64,000 nt of DNA from NCBI RefSeq assembly GCF_958295425.1, contig NC_081146.1, forward strand, positions 26,485,264-26,549,263. The letters are read 5' to 3'. The notes beneath the pieces were generated by a model, which saw only the letters and a list, made by a program, of their open reading frames with translations, made no database searches and was not told the origin of the DNA. Shown piece after piece: positions 14,301 to 28,000 of the stretch (position 1 is the stretch's first letter; the number at the start of each line of letters is the position of its first letter). The position numbers were made by a program, and so were the translations under genes. This DNA is from Solea solea. Its lineage: Eukaryota; Chordata; Actinopteri; Pleuronectiformes; Soleidae.

Positions 14301-17300
14301 AGAAAGACTGTGACTGAGATAAGGACACAAAAAGCACACGACGCAGACAAGTGTGAAATCAAGATACTTAGTGAGTGACAGCAGAGGACGACCTGAAAGA
14401 CCGCCTGTGTGTGGACAGCAGGCGGAGACGGACTCACCTTCGCCAGCGTTGTACGCCAGAATGGAGCGGATCCTCATCTGCTTCCCCTCGATGGTTTTGC
14501 TGGAGCAGGTCTGAGAGCAGGTGGACCAGGGCGTCCACTCACTGAGGACGCAGTCTCTGGAGCAAGGCACCTCGCAGGGCACGGGGTCAGGGGGTGGGGA
14601 CGACGAGCACAGGTTCCTGTCCACTGCGTCTCCTGGGGACAAAAACAGCACAGATACAACAGCGTTAAAGGGTGAGTGGATATTAAAGATGTAGTTTTCC
14701 AGTTTGAAGGTTAAGTCTGTTTCCGTAAACATAAGAGTTAGCACTGTTAGCTAGTCCAGTTAGCATCGCAAACATTAGCACAATTTTGGCAACATTTGGT
14801 CCCCTAGGAAGCACAGGAAGTAGGAAGATAGAAGTTAGCCACCAGGGGCAACTCTGTACTCAAGCAAACTGTAAAACAACATCGGCCAATGAGGTTTAAA
14901 AGAAGACAAAAAAAAGTCTAATGAAAATAAAAGAAACATTCAAACAAAAATAATACAGATGAAAAAATAAGCCATAACATTGATTTTAGTGTGTGTAATA
15001 TACTTTGTGCCACTAGGAGCTCTCGTTCTCTCTCGCTCTCATTTAAAAACATTAACGAAATAACTTATCTGATGACGTTTGGGAGCAGCGTCTTTTTTCT
15101 GCCTTTTTTGTTTTTTAGTTAAGTCAAAGATGAGATTTCAAGAGGGACATTTTATGTCCTTAAGGTGACAAATGTAACTATTTCTTTTACTCAGTGCATT
15201 ATAGACATAATGTAAAAAATAAATACTTTTGACACATTATATGCCCTAAAAATCCTTGAGAAAAAAAAAAATCACACATTGAATTATTTATACTGTTTGT
15301 TTTACTCAGTGTCAATAATACATCCTTGAATTTGTTTTAAAGCCTGCATTTATTTATTATTATTGTCTCTGATGAAGTGATGAAGTTAACTTTTTAATAT
15401 TTGAGTGGACGGTGAGAATAAAGTCACACGGCTCAGACAGATTCATCGCAGGAATCAAATTATCAGCTTCACACTACACTCGTGTGCAGAGAGCGAGAGA
15501 GAGAAAAAAGCAGAGCAGCTGGGAAAATGAGCAGCTGTGTGTGTCTTAATTGATAGCACAATGTCAAGCACACAGCCCATCTCAAATTGCAGAGACGTGT
15601 TCGTTTTCTCAAGGAGTGTGTTGTCAACTCCGCAGAAGGATTTGCTCCAAACTGGCACAAGGACGAGTTTGGCAGCGTTTGGCAGGAACTGGAGGGGAAA
15701 TCTGTCGACGACGAGATTGGAAATGAAAAGGACAAAAGCAAAATACACACCGTTTCCTGATGATGATGATGATGTAGAGAAAGCTACTGGATTTGTCTGA
15801 CAACTGACTCATCCACTTGTAGTTTCTGAGTATTTCTACTTCACAAAATTTCAGAGGGAAAATATATTGGATAAAATAAATTGGTTCCATTTCAGGGAGA
15901 GACAGAATTTGTGTGGCACACTTTTAATATTCTCGTCTTCATCTGTTATTTATTATTCATCTCATGACCACAGAAGGTTTGACAGCCAGTATTTGGTGAA
16001 TTGATTTTTGGAACAGACCTGTCTGACATCTAACAACTGTTTTATTTTAGCAAGATTTTTTGGTTCATCATTATTAACCTCTTTTTTCTGTTTGTAGATA
16101 TTTCTGTTTGTGATTTTTTTTTTAAATGTTGACTTATGTTTGAATGACATGAAATAGTTACACTCTTCACCTTAGGGTACAAAAAGTGTCACCATTAAAA
16201 CCCATAATAAAGCCTTCATTTTAACTTCTCTGTCATTAGAACATAAAATAAAGCATTCTATTTTATTATGTTTTTAATCAGAGATCATAGCCACAAATTT
16301 ATATTTGTCTTTACAATTCATTGACCCATTTTTCCTGGAAATCCAGCAGATGGCAGTGTTCTATTATAAAAAGCTATAAACGAAAGCATGTTCAAAAAAT
16401 AGTGAAGATGAATTAATTTAGCTTTTTTATGATCAGGACTGATGTTGGTTTAAAAAAAAAAATTAATTCAAGGCGTGGAGAAAACAGACTGATATTAAAT
16501 TGCAGGTTATACAGATGGGACATTTTTGGCACCTAAGGTGCTAAGAGGGAGTATACTACAAACAAAAAATAAAAATCAATGTTGGTTATTTTTTCATCTG
16601 TATTATTTTTGTTTGAAACCAATCATAAGTTTTTTAACACATTCTTGGGAATTTAAGTTTCTACAACTTTGTCTGTGTTCATTTAAATATCTACCTGTAA
16701 TGACTTGAACCCACCTCTGACATTAACCTTTGCTTTACCACAGAAATGACTGAAAAACCCTTAGTTGTGTTTTTCATATTGCCATAACAGCTGATTATGA
16801 CCCTGTTTTTATGGATTATTTGAATATTCATATGGATGCACTTTTGTATCTGCTCATACTGCATGAATTTGACAAGCAGCGTCTCATGGGATTCCTCCGT
16901 TCTTATTTTTGCACCATGTGTTCATGTTTCATTAATGATCTCCTAGAATCAGCCTTAAGTGGATTATATTAACCCATATTGCATCATCTGTGCTCACTGC
17001 ACACCTGAGAATCTGCACGTCTTTCAAGGGCTGAATTGAAATTTACAGCATGAGGAGAACTGCTGAAGCTTCAACAGTCAGATGTGGCATTAAGACGTCA
17101 CTTTGACGGTTACCCAGTGAACCGATGGTGACTGAACTGGGAGAGCATGAAAATAAGAAGTGACAGGGTGAGTGGGGAAAACCTTGCAGTGTTTAGATTC
17201 ACACACAGGAAGCATGAATAAAGAGGGAGAGAACACACACGATGACTGTGTAGATGAGAAACAGTCACAATGTCTCGTAGGTCTGGCAGTCCGCGCAGCT

Positions 17301-17365
17301 AGTTTCAGAGACATTTGTATCGACCTGTGTGTGTGTGTGTGGCCTTCTCTTTTTATGAGCAGGAC

Positions 17366-17409
<44 letters not shown>

Positions 17410-17604
17410 GCTGAAAAATATACTGCTGACATCGCAGTGAAAAATCTCTGAGGTGGAAAAAACAGAGCGAAAAATCCAAACACAACAAATCAATTTTCAT
17501 CAGAGGAGGGAGTGAACGTGGGAAGGATCAATCAACAGACGTCAGGGCGACAAAAACTAATGTCAGAGAAGAGTTTCTGTTGCTCCTGCACTACCAGGGC
17601 CCAG

Positions 17605-17642
<38 letters not shown>

Positions 17643-20600
17643 ATAAGAGTACCCACCAAACTAACTTCTCTGAACACCTGCAGCTGATGCGTGAACTATG
17701 ATTTGTGGCAGACATTAGGAGGAGAAATTATATATATTTTTTGGCACAGGGAGAAACATGAACAAAATCAATGTGCCGAATCATGAAATGAAGATTTACT
17801 GAGTACATTAACCAAAAAAGTTTTAAAAGTACTCAGAAAAACATCCTTGTCTACGTTAAATCACAAAATCCCACTGTCAAAAGCAAAGTCAAGTCAACAG
17901 GTGGCAACATGTCTGGACATGGTGAAACAGTGGCTAGCATTGTTGCCTACACAATAAGGTTTAGACCAAACAACTGCCCGAGAAGATAATGTACAGGTTA
18001 ATTGAAGTGCTGTATGGGTTTTTATTTTATTAAGCAGTCATCTATGAGTGCAAGCTGAAATCAGGTTTAAGAAATTCTTGATTTTTTTGGTGATATATAC
18101 AATAGTGTCATCAGTGTATACTGTAACTCTATGGAGCTGTTAAATGTTAAAATAACACACGCACTCTGGAAAACTGGGGTTTGTTTACTGTACGTTTAAG
18201 GAGACTTGTGTGATTTTGAGCTAGTGTTAGCATTGCTAACTGGACTTTAAACATGTTGACACACAGTGTATTTTTTCCCTTTTTGTTGTTTGTCTATCAG
18301 AACCAGTGGTGACATTTTGTCCATCTCTCTTCTGATTGGCCTACAAGATTTGACAGACTGACTTGGCGTGGTATTGCCAGCACTCACTAGTTGATTTTTG
18401 GGTTTTCACATCTGTTGCCACGGCACTTTCTAACTAGAACCAAAACGAACCAGAGTAAAAGTTTTATCAGCATAAAACTTCACTAAAATCAATAATGTGT
18501 TGTCTTGACATTGGTGAATAACCTGAGGGGAGTCCAGTAAACATCTGTGCTCACTGGCCCTTTATATTTAAGTTTTACAGTAACCAAGGTTGGCAGTAAA
18601 AATCAGGAGCAGAAAAGGGCACAAGACGCCCCAAAGAGGATCGGTTTGATTTAGTGAGAATAATGTTTAATTGTGCGTGCAGAGAGGAGAAAAACTGCGA
18701 GGTGGCGACGCTGAATCAGGCAAGCAAGAAGGAGAAAGGGAGAGAGAGAGAGAGAGAGAGGGGAGGGAGAGGAGGGTGAGGAGAAAGTTGATGAATGAGA
18801 AGAAGAAGAAAAAGTGTGTGGTTGTTGAGATCTCCTCACGTACAGAGATGCAGAGTCAGTGGGGAAGTGACTTTGAAAATATAGGATTTCACACACAAGG
18901 TCAAACGTGCGCTTCTTCACTGTGATGAGAGAACAGCACACAGAGTTTTTGATCGATAAAAAACATCAACCGACAAAAACTGCCTCAACAGAGAGAGCAT
19001 TTGACAACTTCAGAGACAATTGTGTATTTGTGAGACCTGGAGCTGCAGCTAATGATTCATCTGTTAAGTGATTTCTGAGGTGTTTGGTCCATACAATGTC
19101 AGAAAAGCATCTTCTCAAATGTCTTGTTTTGTCCTCAAACTTTTTTGTTGTATGTAAGCTAAGGTCTGGTCCACAAGGGAGTGGGTGGTTTAAAAATAAT
19201 CCGGTTCACACAAGCAAAGATCTCAAAAACATCTAAGTCCACAGGAAAACATGAAAAATCGACTGTGAAATGCTGCCAGTAGCATGCCAAGTCAACACAA
19301 TTATTAGTTGTTTTGTCCACAAAACATGTGAAAATGTTATCAGTGTTTGTCAAAACCTGGAAATGACCTCCACAAACTAAAATGATTCTATTTTAATGAT
19401 TTATTTGCTTTATGGAGCAAAGACACCAGAAATTCACATTTAAGAAGCTGGAAAATCAGAAAACTTGATTCAAATCATTAAAAAAATAAATTATCTCAAA
19501 CCAACTAATTGATTATCAAAGCAGTTGACGATTAATTTAGTCATGACTTAATTGAGTATGCTATGGTAGCTAACTGGCATTAGCTTTTTTACGATCACTT
19601 GTCTGGCGCGTGCTCAACTACGACGGCTAGTGGACGCTCGGGTATTACATATTAAACCTTTAAATCCACTGCTTGGACAATGAGAGAATGAAAGATTTTG
19701 TTTATTTTAATAAATTTGAATCATCTCACCGGTGCTGTTGACACACTGGACCTGAGCGAGCTGAGAGCCGGGGCCACACGTCCTCCCGTCTTCAGGGACA
19801 CACTGGTCCAGGGTGAGCAGCTGCCAGTCGTAGCATCTGGGCTCGTCGCACGGCACCGCCTCCACCATGTGAGGGCAGTTTCCTGGACCTCCTGTTGGCT
19901 TGTTGGTGATTCGTCGCTTCCTAAGTTTGAAACCTGCAGCAGAACAAACAGAATGAAGACAAACAACAATCATCATACAGCATTAAATGTTAGAGTAAAT
20001 GAAATGTTTTACTTCTATGACGTCTTAATGTCACCGTTAGACAGACTTTTCAGGCTGGAAAGTGAAGTTTGTTAACCGCTCACTCTCCTACACCAAAGTC
20101 CAAGAAAATCCTCATTTTAAGCTTCTGGTCTATTGCTGCCTCGTGTGGTCAGTTTGTGTCACTGAAACTGATCTGAACAAAATATTACACTCAAGCTGAC
20201 ATAGATTTTATTAGGTGAACCTTTAAGTGTCTTTTTGAAGTGTCTCCTCTGGAAAGTATACTTTAAAGTAAACAAAAACTGTCCCTTTAAAGCTAATGAA
20301 TATATATATTTTTATCTATGTAAATCATTTGAAGGCACAGTTATACCAATTATCTTTATTTTTTTCACTTGCAAATTCAACTTAATTAGATGTATATTAA
20401 CTGTAATACAAAATAACAGTGAAGTAACCTTGAGTATGAATGTTTTATTCTAATGTAGCAGCACAAACCCCCACAACACACTTTATGTATTTTTAATACG
20501 ATGACCTGCTGTAAAGCCACAGTGAATAAAAGGGCTGTAACTTAATGTAAATATTAATAAGTAAGTAACTATAATTAAGATGGCAGGTCCATTAAAGCTG

Positions 20601-23600
20601 TCACACGCAATAATTCTGTTTATACTTAACCTACGTAGTTAAGTCAACCTTCTTTCTCTAGCACAAAAAATAACAAACCAAAATAAATCATGAAACAAGT
20701 ACAATAATAAAATGGTAAAATTTAGTAAAATCTTTTGAGGTTGGTCTTTAAAGGGATTGAAAATGTACACAGAAAATGTGTTTTTAGCCACATCTAAACA
20801 TAAGCATATAAGTTTTATAAGCATATATTAATGACAATGCGCTCTTAAAAATGACTGTAAAGTATTGGATTGAAGCACAATCAGCATTTCATTTCATTGT
20901 AGAAACAGTTTAATATAATAAGCAGTAATTTGATATTATTTCCATATCAAACATAATAAATGGGTATAATTCACTGTGTCATTGTTGTATTTATCCACAC
21001 TGAACATGAACACGTCACAGTTTTAGTGATACTTTTTTTCAGTACCTTTTTTCCCAGAAGTCTGATCGTCACAGTTCTCAAAGGTGCACGGTCCCCACGC
21101 TCCCCACGGCGACACTTCACACTCGATGGGGCAGGGGATTTGGCAAAGCTGCGACCGGTTGGGAATCGAACCCTTGCACAGTCTGTTCTGCACCGGGCGT
21201 GAAGCTGTGCAGATGAAGGGAAAAGGCAGATACATTTTAATTTAAAATAAAAAAAACCTGCTTTACTTTGATTCTATTGTTGTTTGTTTTCTTGTTAAAC
21301 AGCGTTGGATTAAACACGGACGTTAGGAATGTTGTTTACTTTTATTCCCGGCATTAAAATTCCTGCAGAGAATAAAAATAAATAAATAATTGAATGAATG
21401 AATGAACAGACACCATTTTCCCTTTGTTCCATTTATCACCTCCCTGTTTGAATGTCACAATGATAAATTAGTAGTGATTATCACTTGCTCGCTAGCACCA
21501 GAATGCATGTTGGAGTCCTGCCCGTTGACTCTCAGTGGGGACAGGAAACAACAGCGCAACACAAACGTGTGAACAAACAGCTGTGATGTGTGAGGGTGAG
21601 CTTTAATGTCTCCGAAACCAACTCATTCTAAATCACACTGAGCCACAGGATCTGACACTTCCAGTATGATGTGTTCAGAGCTTACGAGGCTAACATCGGC
21701 TCAACCATAGGCGACGAGGCATCAGCTCTGAAGTAAGTTCGCAGCTGCATTAGCTACATTATCAGCTAAATGATGCAAGTTAGCAATATCATGAGCTGCA
21801 TTATCAGCTATTTGACCCATGTTAGCAATATCGTTAGCTACACAATCAGCTATATGACCCAAGTTAGCAAATTTGTTAGCTACACTATCAGCTTTATGAC
21901 CCAAGTTAGCAATAGCATTAGCTGGGTCATCAGCAGCAACGTAACTTCATAATGTCACTAGCTGCAAAGAAAGTTAGCAAAGTCATTAGCTACATTATCA
22001 GCTATATGACACAAGTGAGTGATATTGTTAGCTAGGTCATCTTCAGTGATGTAAGTTAGCAACATCGTTAGCTATATTATTGGCTGTGAAGCAAGTTAGC
22101 CATGTCAGATGCTACATCTTGAGCTGCGACCTAAATTGAAAATGTCAGCCGCAAAGCAAGCTAGTGATGTCATTAGCTATGTGATAATCTGCGACACAAA
22201 TTAGCTGCGCGATTAACTACATCATGAGTGTCATAGTAGCAATGTCGTCATCAGCAGCAACATATTTTATAAGGTAATCATCTACAACACATGTTAGCAA
22301 TATCATTAGGTACATTATGAGCTATAGGACGCAAGATAGCAATGTCATTAGCTTTGTCAACGGCTGTAATAAAAGACAGGAAGGACATTAGCTACATCAT
22401 CCACTGTGATGAAAGTTAGCAAGGTCACAGCTACTAAATAAGCTGCAATGCAATTTACCTACGACGTTAGCAACCTCAGATAGCAGTGTCATCACCTACA
22501 TCGTCAGCTGTGACACAAGTTAGCAACATTGTTAGCTTGTGCTAAGCAAAAGGCGGCAAATCCCACATTTTTGTTTTTCCACCGACGATGTTTTAAGTTT
22601 TTCCTTCCGTTGTATCTGACTGTGTTATGGTAAATAAATGAATGTCATTTCATGTTGTGTTTTCGGTGACGTCGATCGTAGCAGCACAAAAACGACCACA
22701 TTAAAATTTCTCTTTCAGTTTGTTGTTGGACCAGAATTCAGAGAATCTAATTCATGTATGAAAACATGTATATTAGGTTTATTTTGGCGTTTACTCTCAT
22801 AGACACAGACCTGCGACAAGTGTGACGATCATTTTTCTCTGCTGCATGCGTGAGTGTGTGGAGATACTGAGTTTATGTATTTATGTATGAGAGTCAATGT
22901 CAGTGTCTTTCCAAAGAAGAGCTACTGTATCTCGCAGCTTCATGCACAGGTGGAAAACAGTGAAGATTGACAGGAAATATGAGGACAGTGAAGGTGAAAA
23001 AGGACTTTATCTTGTTGACAGTTCAGGTTCTGGCTCTTCTAGCGTCAGTTTGACATTTAAGATCAAACAGAGGGAAAACCTTCAACATTCACCAATTAAC
23101 AGAATTCAGTCATCAGGATCAATACAATCTCATCCCAATGTTGTTAAAAGTTCAGGCTGAAGAATTCTGACTCACAAGATACAAGAAAACAACTGTGTGG
23201 TGGTTCCCAAAGACGGGATTGGGTCCTAAAAATGGGACGCAAGTGATATTTTTTGGGTCCAAAAACAAATGAGCAACTTTTAGTTAACATTTATGTAAAT
23301 AAGATGTAATCTCATCACACAACTGACACCGGAGACATTTTTAATTCCAGTTTTCCAGCTTCGTTCTCCAAAGACACGCAAGAGTTTTATGTCTTTGAGC
23401 TGAATGATGATGAGGATAATTCCATCAGAAAGTGTGGAGGGTTTTTTTAACTGGAAAACCTTTAATTCCTCTGACAAATCCACTGAAAGTGAAACGATGA
23501 GTTTGCTGAGCTGCTGTTAATCCACGTGTTACTGATGTCTGAACATCAACTAAAGTGAGGAGCAACAAGAAAAACTCTTTAAAGTTCAGAACTTTCTTTT

Positions 23601-24113
23601 CATTTTATTGGATTTAACGTCGATACTGACCAAAAGTCTGCTGTGATACAGACGTAGAAATCTGCACTTAAATACAAATACACAGCAGACTGGAGAATGT
23701 GTGGATAAAAATCTATATTTTAGATTTTTCTTTGTATTTTTCTCTTTGTGATTTATGATTATGAGAGGAAAGGAAAGGAAAGGAAAGGAGACAAGAAGAG
23801 AAACAAATAGCAGAGAAGGAAAAGGAAATTAAATGAAACACAGATGAGAGGAGATAAGAAAAGGAAAAGAAAGGAAGGAAATTTGTTGAGAAATGAGGAG
23901 GATAGGAAAATTGTTGAGAAGGAGGAAGGGAAGAAACAAAGAGAGGGAGCGAACAAGGAAAGGAAAGGACAGAGGAAACAAGGATAAAATAATTAGTGAG
24001 ACTAAAACACCTACCTGTGATCTGGAAGGTGATGGAGAGGAGAGGAGGAACACTAGGCTTCTGCTGTCTTTGGGTCTGACCCACTGAAAACACAGGGGAG
24101 ACAGCGCTATTAA

Positions 24114-24162
<49 letters not shown>

Positions 24163-24996
24163 AGGGAGGGAAACCACACACTACAGAGAGCGGAGCCTCA
24201 TAAACAAAGCTTGTTTATGGAGAAGTTTATAAACCACTCACTCTCCCACACCAAAGTCCATAGAGAAAATCAGTGATTTTAGCTCACAGGGACACAGGAG
24301 CTGCTGGTCCTCTGCTGCCTCGTGTGGTCACTTTGTGTCACTGAGGTAGATTTAGTAAGGTGAGATAAAAGTGTATAAATACTTTAAAATAAAAATTGAT
24401 TTGGTTTTCATAGCCATTACAGGATTATACAGTAGCTCAAACACTTTGTGTATTAAAATGAAAGTTTAGTGCGAACAAAAAGAAAAGAATTTTCTTTAAA
24501 GAACCTGAACTGTGCCTATGATTTATTGATGTGCATCCGGATGTAAAGAGTGATTGACTGTAGCTTTAAGAAACCATCAAGCCTGTGCCAGAATACTGAG
24601 AACAGGAATAAAACGTCAACGACTACAAGGTTAAAAGCAGCGATTAAGAGATTCACATGCTGAAGAGGCCAAAACAAACCAAAACCCCCGAGTTCCACAG
24701 TCGCTTTATCTGAGGAAACTAAGACACACATCCAGGGTCAAATCTGAGCTGCTGCCCCGAAAGATTAAGATTAGGATTCAGGAGGCGGTAAACTGGTACC
24801 AGATATCTGCACGTGTGTGTATGTGTGAGAGAGAGAGGCACTGTCTGCAGTTGCATGCTGGGAGATTTAACCTCCCAATGATGAAAGGAAAAGAAATCCT
24901 GAGAAGATAAGAACACTCTCGCACACAAGCCTGTGCTGGAAACACCTCTCTCCACCTGCCTGCCTGCCTCTCTCTCTCTCTCTCTCTCTGTGTCTG

Positions 24997-25079
<83 letters not shown>

Positions 25080-28000
25080 GTATATATATATACATATATA
25101 TGTATGTATGTTCATTATTTTTTACTTATTTGATTATTTCTACGTCTGATTGATCCGACGCTCATTATTCTTTAATTAGAGGATGAAACACAAAGAAACC
25201 AGAGGACGACTGATCAATATCAACGATCAAACACACGTCACAGTCAACTACTCATAAACTTTATTAGGTAAGTTCACATTAATGTTAGAAATAGTCAAAC
25301 AAACTTTATTAGTGTATATTAATGTGTCCATCATCAACGTTTCATTTAAACTCCATGTGCTCAGTTTTGTCTGTACAGATTAAATTGAATTAAATTAAGA
25401 ATTATATCAGGAAAATAGTGATGCACTTGATGTAATGTGTTGTAATTCCGTGAAAAACATGAAAATAAATATGACTGAATAATAAATAAAATGTGTGAAC
25501 GTACAGAAACCTGATCATAATATTTTTTTATTATGATTTTTAACCCAAACTAATTTAGTTTTTATTGGCATTTTATTACTGGTAAACAAGAGTTTATGAA
25601 CTGTACTGTCGTCGTTATTATTATTACATTATTACATGATACATGTTGGTTAATCTGGCCTCCTGCAGATTAATCTCAGCTAAAGTGTTTAACAGCCTCT
25701 TTAAAAAAGGCGGCGTACGTACATATGTATATGAGGAGAGAAAGACAGCGACTCTGAGACTTCTGGAATATTTAAAGTTAAAGCCTACAGTGGGATATTT
25801 AAGAGAAGAAGAACAATACTAATTTAAATCCAATATCATTGTGACTGTATGTTTGTATTTTGACGTGTAATTATGTGCTGCTGAAACACAGAGAACTGCT
25901 CGAGTTACACTGAGGATTCTCAGGGTTTGTTTCCGTTTATATGATGATGCTGTGAATTCTATATGAGCAAGAATGTCTGACAGCTTCCTGAGAGGAAGAA
26001 CATTTAACTGTGCAGTTAAATGTTCACATGCTTCATTATCTGTTAAAGAGACAAACAGAGAAAAGAGTCTTTGCAGAATCTGTGTCTCTAACTAACCAAC
26101 AATCATCCTTCTATCTATCCAAGTTAGCTAACTAACTAACATCTATCAGTCGAACTTACTAACAAGCACACTTATTTCTATCTAAGCTAGCTAATTAACA
26201 TCTATCAGTCTAACTAACTAACTAACTAACTAACAAATAAAACAAGCATCTTTTTCACTGCTACACAGTCATTCCCAACTTTTTTTGGATTTAAAAAGCC
26301 TGTGAACCACTCACTCTCCCACACCAAAGTCCATAGAGAAAATCAGTGATTTTAGCTCACAGGGACACAGGAGCTGCTGGTCTACTGCTGCCTCGTGTGG
26401 TCACTTTGTGCCACTGTAGTGAACCTGAACGAAGGATTTCAGATGCCAAATTTGACAAAATAAGACATTTGAACCTCTGATGTTAAAATCAGTGGTTTAA
26501 AAAGAGACAGTTTTAAGTCATAAAAGTCTAACAGTGAGGAAAAAGCAGCAAAGACTTAATCAGGTGTAGATTTGTTGAGGTGAGACTTTTGTTAAGTGGC
26601 TAAAATCTGAGCAAACGTCCGTTTCTGAAGCCGGTTCTTAGGACACGAGCAGCGAGTGCAGTCAGTGCTGACTGTGTGTCACTTCCTGTCACAAACACAC
26701 TTCAAATAATCTGAATTATCCCTTTAAAATCATTGAAAACATTGAGTTCCCTGAGCGATGCAGAGGATTATTTAACAATGGGAGGTTTTTAAGAGCTTCA
26801 TTGTTAAATCTCAGCGTGTGTGCTCTGTATTTTCACCTTTGTCTTTTTCTCGGAGGTCGTTGAGGTATTTCACGAGCTCAGCGTTGGCCTCCACACAGTA
26901 AACTTCTCTGGTCTGTAAACCTCCTCCACACAGGCCCGTCAGGTTGCCACGTCGACGGTCCTGTTGGCCTAGCAACAGGTCCACGCGGCAGTCGCTCCAC
27001 TCGCTGGTTCTCCAGGTGTAACTGGAGGGAGGAACAAGCTGGGTGTAATGATTATTTATATATATATTTATTTATAGCTCATTTACATTATAGGTACATT
27101 CAGGGAATTAAATACAACAAATACATTTTTTTCACCACTCGTGACAAACGTGTCATATAAGATTTATATTTAAAATGAGAAATGAATCGCAATCTATATT
27201 TAGTGGTCAGCTATAGTATCTTTAGGATTTAATCAATACCGATGCTAATATTTATACTGCTAATTTTCTGTCATTTGACTCACCACCAGAGGGCGGTTTA
27301 CTCTGTTTGGACTAATGTGCGCCACCTGTGGTGAATGCATATAAATATATTAAAATGGCTGACATTATTTGTTTGTTTGTTTAAGTCACATGACCTGGTT
27401 TAAACTCGTCAGCGCAGCGCCTGTTAGCGATGCTATCTTTGTTAAACTTTAGCTCGGAATTATTTAACGCAACCATTTTAAGTTTTTAAAAGTGACGACA
27501 ACAAAATCTAGAGTATCTAGCTACACTTTTCCCTTAACGGCATTCTATAAACGTCAGAGCCGGGAGGCTACACAGAGAACGCCGGAGATGCTAGCAGTAG
27601 CAGAATCGTTAGCGTTCCTACAGATCTGCTGGGGATTATTTACCACATTACATTTTATGTTTTTAAAAGTGATAGTAAGAAGCTACACATCTACCTTCAG
27701 CTCTTCATAGGTGTGCTGCACGAGAATACTGTGGATTTTAGCTTTGCTAAACATTAGCTTACAAATCTGTGATTTTAAAAGGGACACAAAGAAAAACAGA
27801 TTTTAGCCTCTTAGTAAAAGACTTGCCGAATAAAATCTATGTCAGTTTAAGTCTACGATATCTTAAGAACATGTTTTAGATGAGTCTTTTAACAAAGTGG
27901 CTAAATTGTATTTCCAGGTCTGAAGCTGGTTCAGGGAGGTGGAGTACGCGGTGCAGGAGGAACTCACGTGGTGCAGGGTGGAACACCGTCCACCTGAACC

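Larger units (their letters stand above)
10131..14437. other. thsd7a intron, 4307 nt, with hAT element and SINE
   Basis: Contains the 966-bp hAT-like element (10362-11327), a long alternating TA/CATA region (11645-11801), a tRNA-derived SINE (12875-13005), a dispersed repeat copy (13480-13600), and CA-rich microsatellite sequence (14147-14202). The open frame at 13145-13330 is AT-rich and I see no reason to call it a gene. Confidence 0.75.
14633..19729. other. thsd7a intron, 5097 nt
   Basis: Mostly AT-rich unique-looking sequence. Repeats are (CA)n at 17368-17407, (TG)18 at 17606-17641, a GA-rich tract at 18725-18800, and fragments of a hAT-like family at 19030-19145 and 19365-19560 (agctgcagctaatgattcat; ttatttgctttatggagcaa) also seen at 54.0 and 56.3 kb. 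The open frames 15537-15800 and 15624-15890 overlap on opposite strands and show no known domain. Positions 16800-17040 look unique and non-repetitive. Confidence 0.7.
21205..26836. other. thsd7a intron, 5632 nt, with satellite-like and purine arrays
   Basis: Contains the AGTTAGC array (21715-22530), a purine-rich tract (23753-23990), (AC)n (24115-24161), dispersed repeat copies (24227-24350, 26300-26475), a CT-to-TA tract (24966-25110), an ATCT/AACT-rich region (26105-26240), and AT-rich sequence. The 87-codon frame at 22897-23160 has no recognisable domain. Confidence 0.75.

Noticed and set aside
22897..23160. 87-codon Ser-rich plus-strand frame
   Set aside because: No recognisable domain or conserved signal, in an intron beside a degenerate array.
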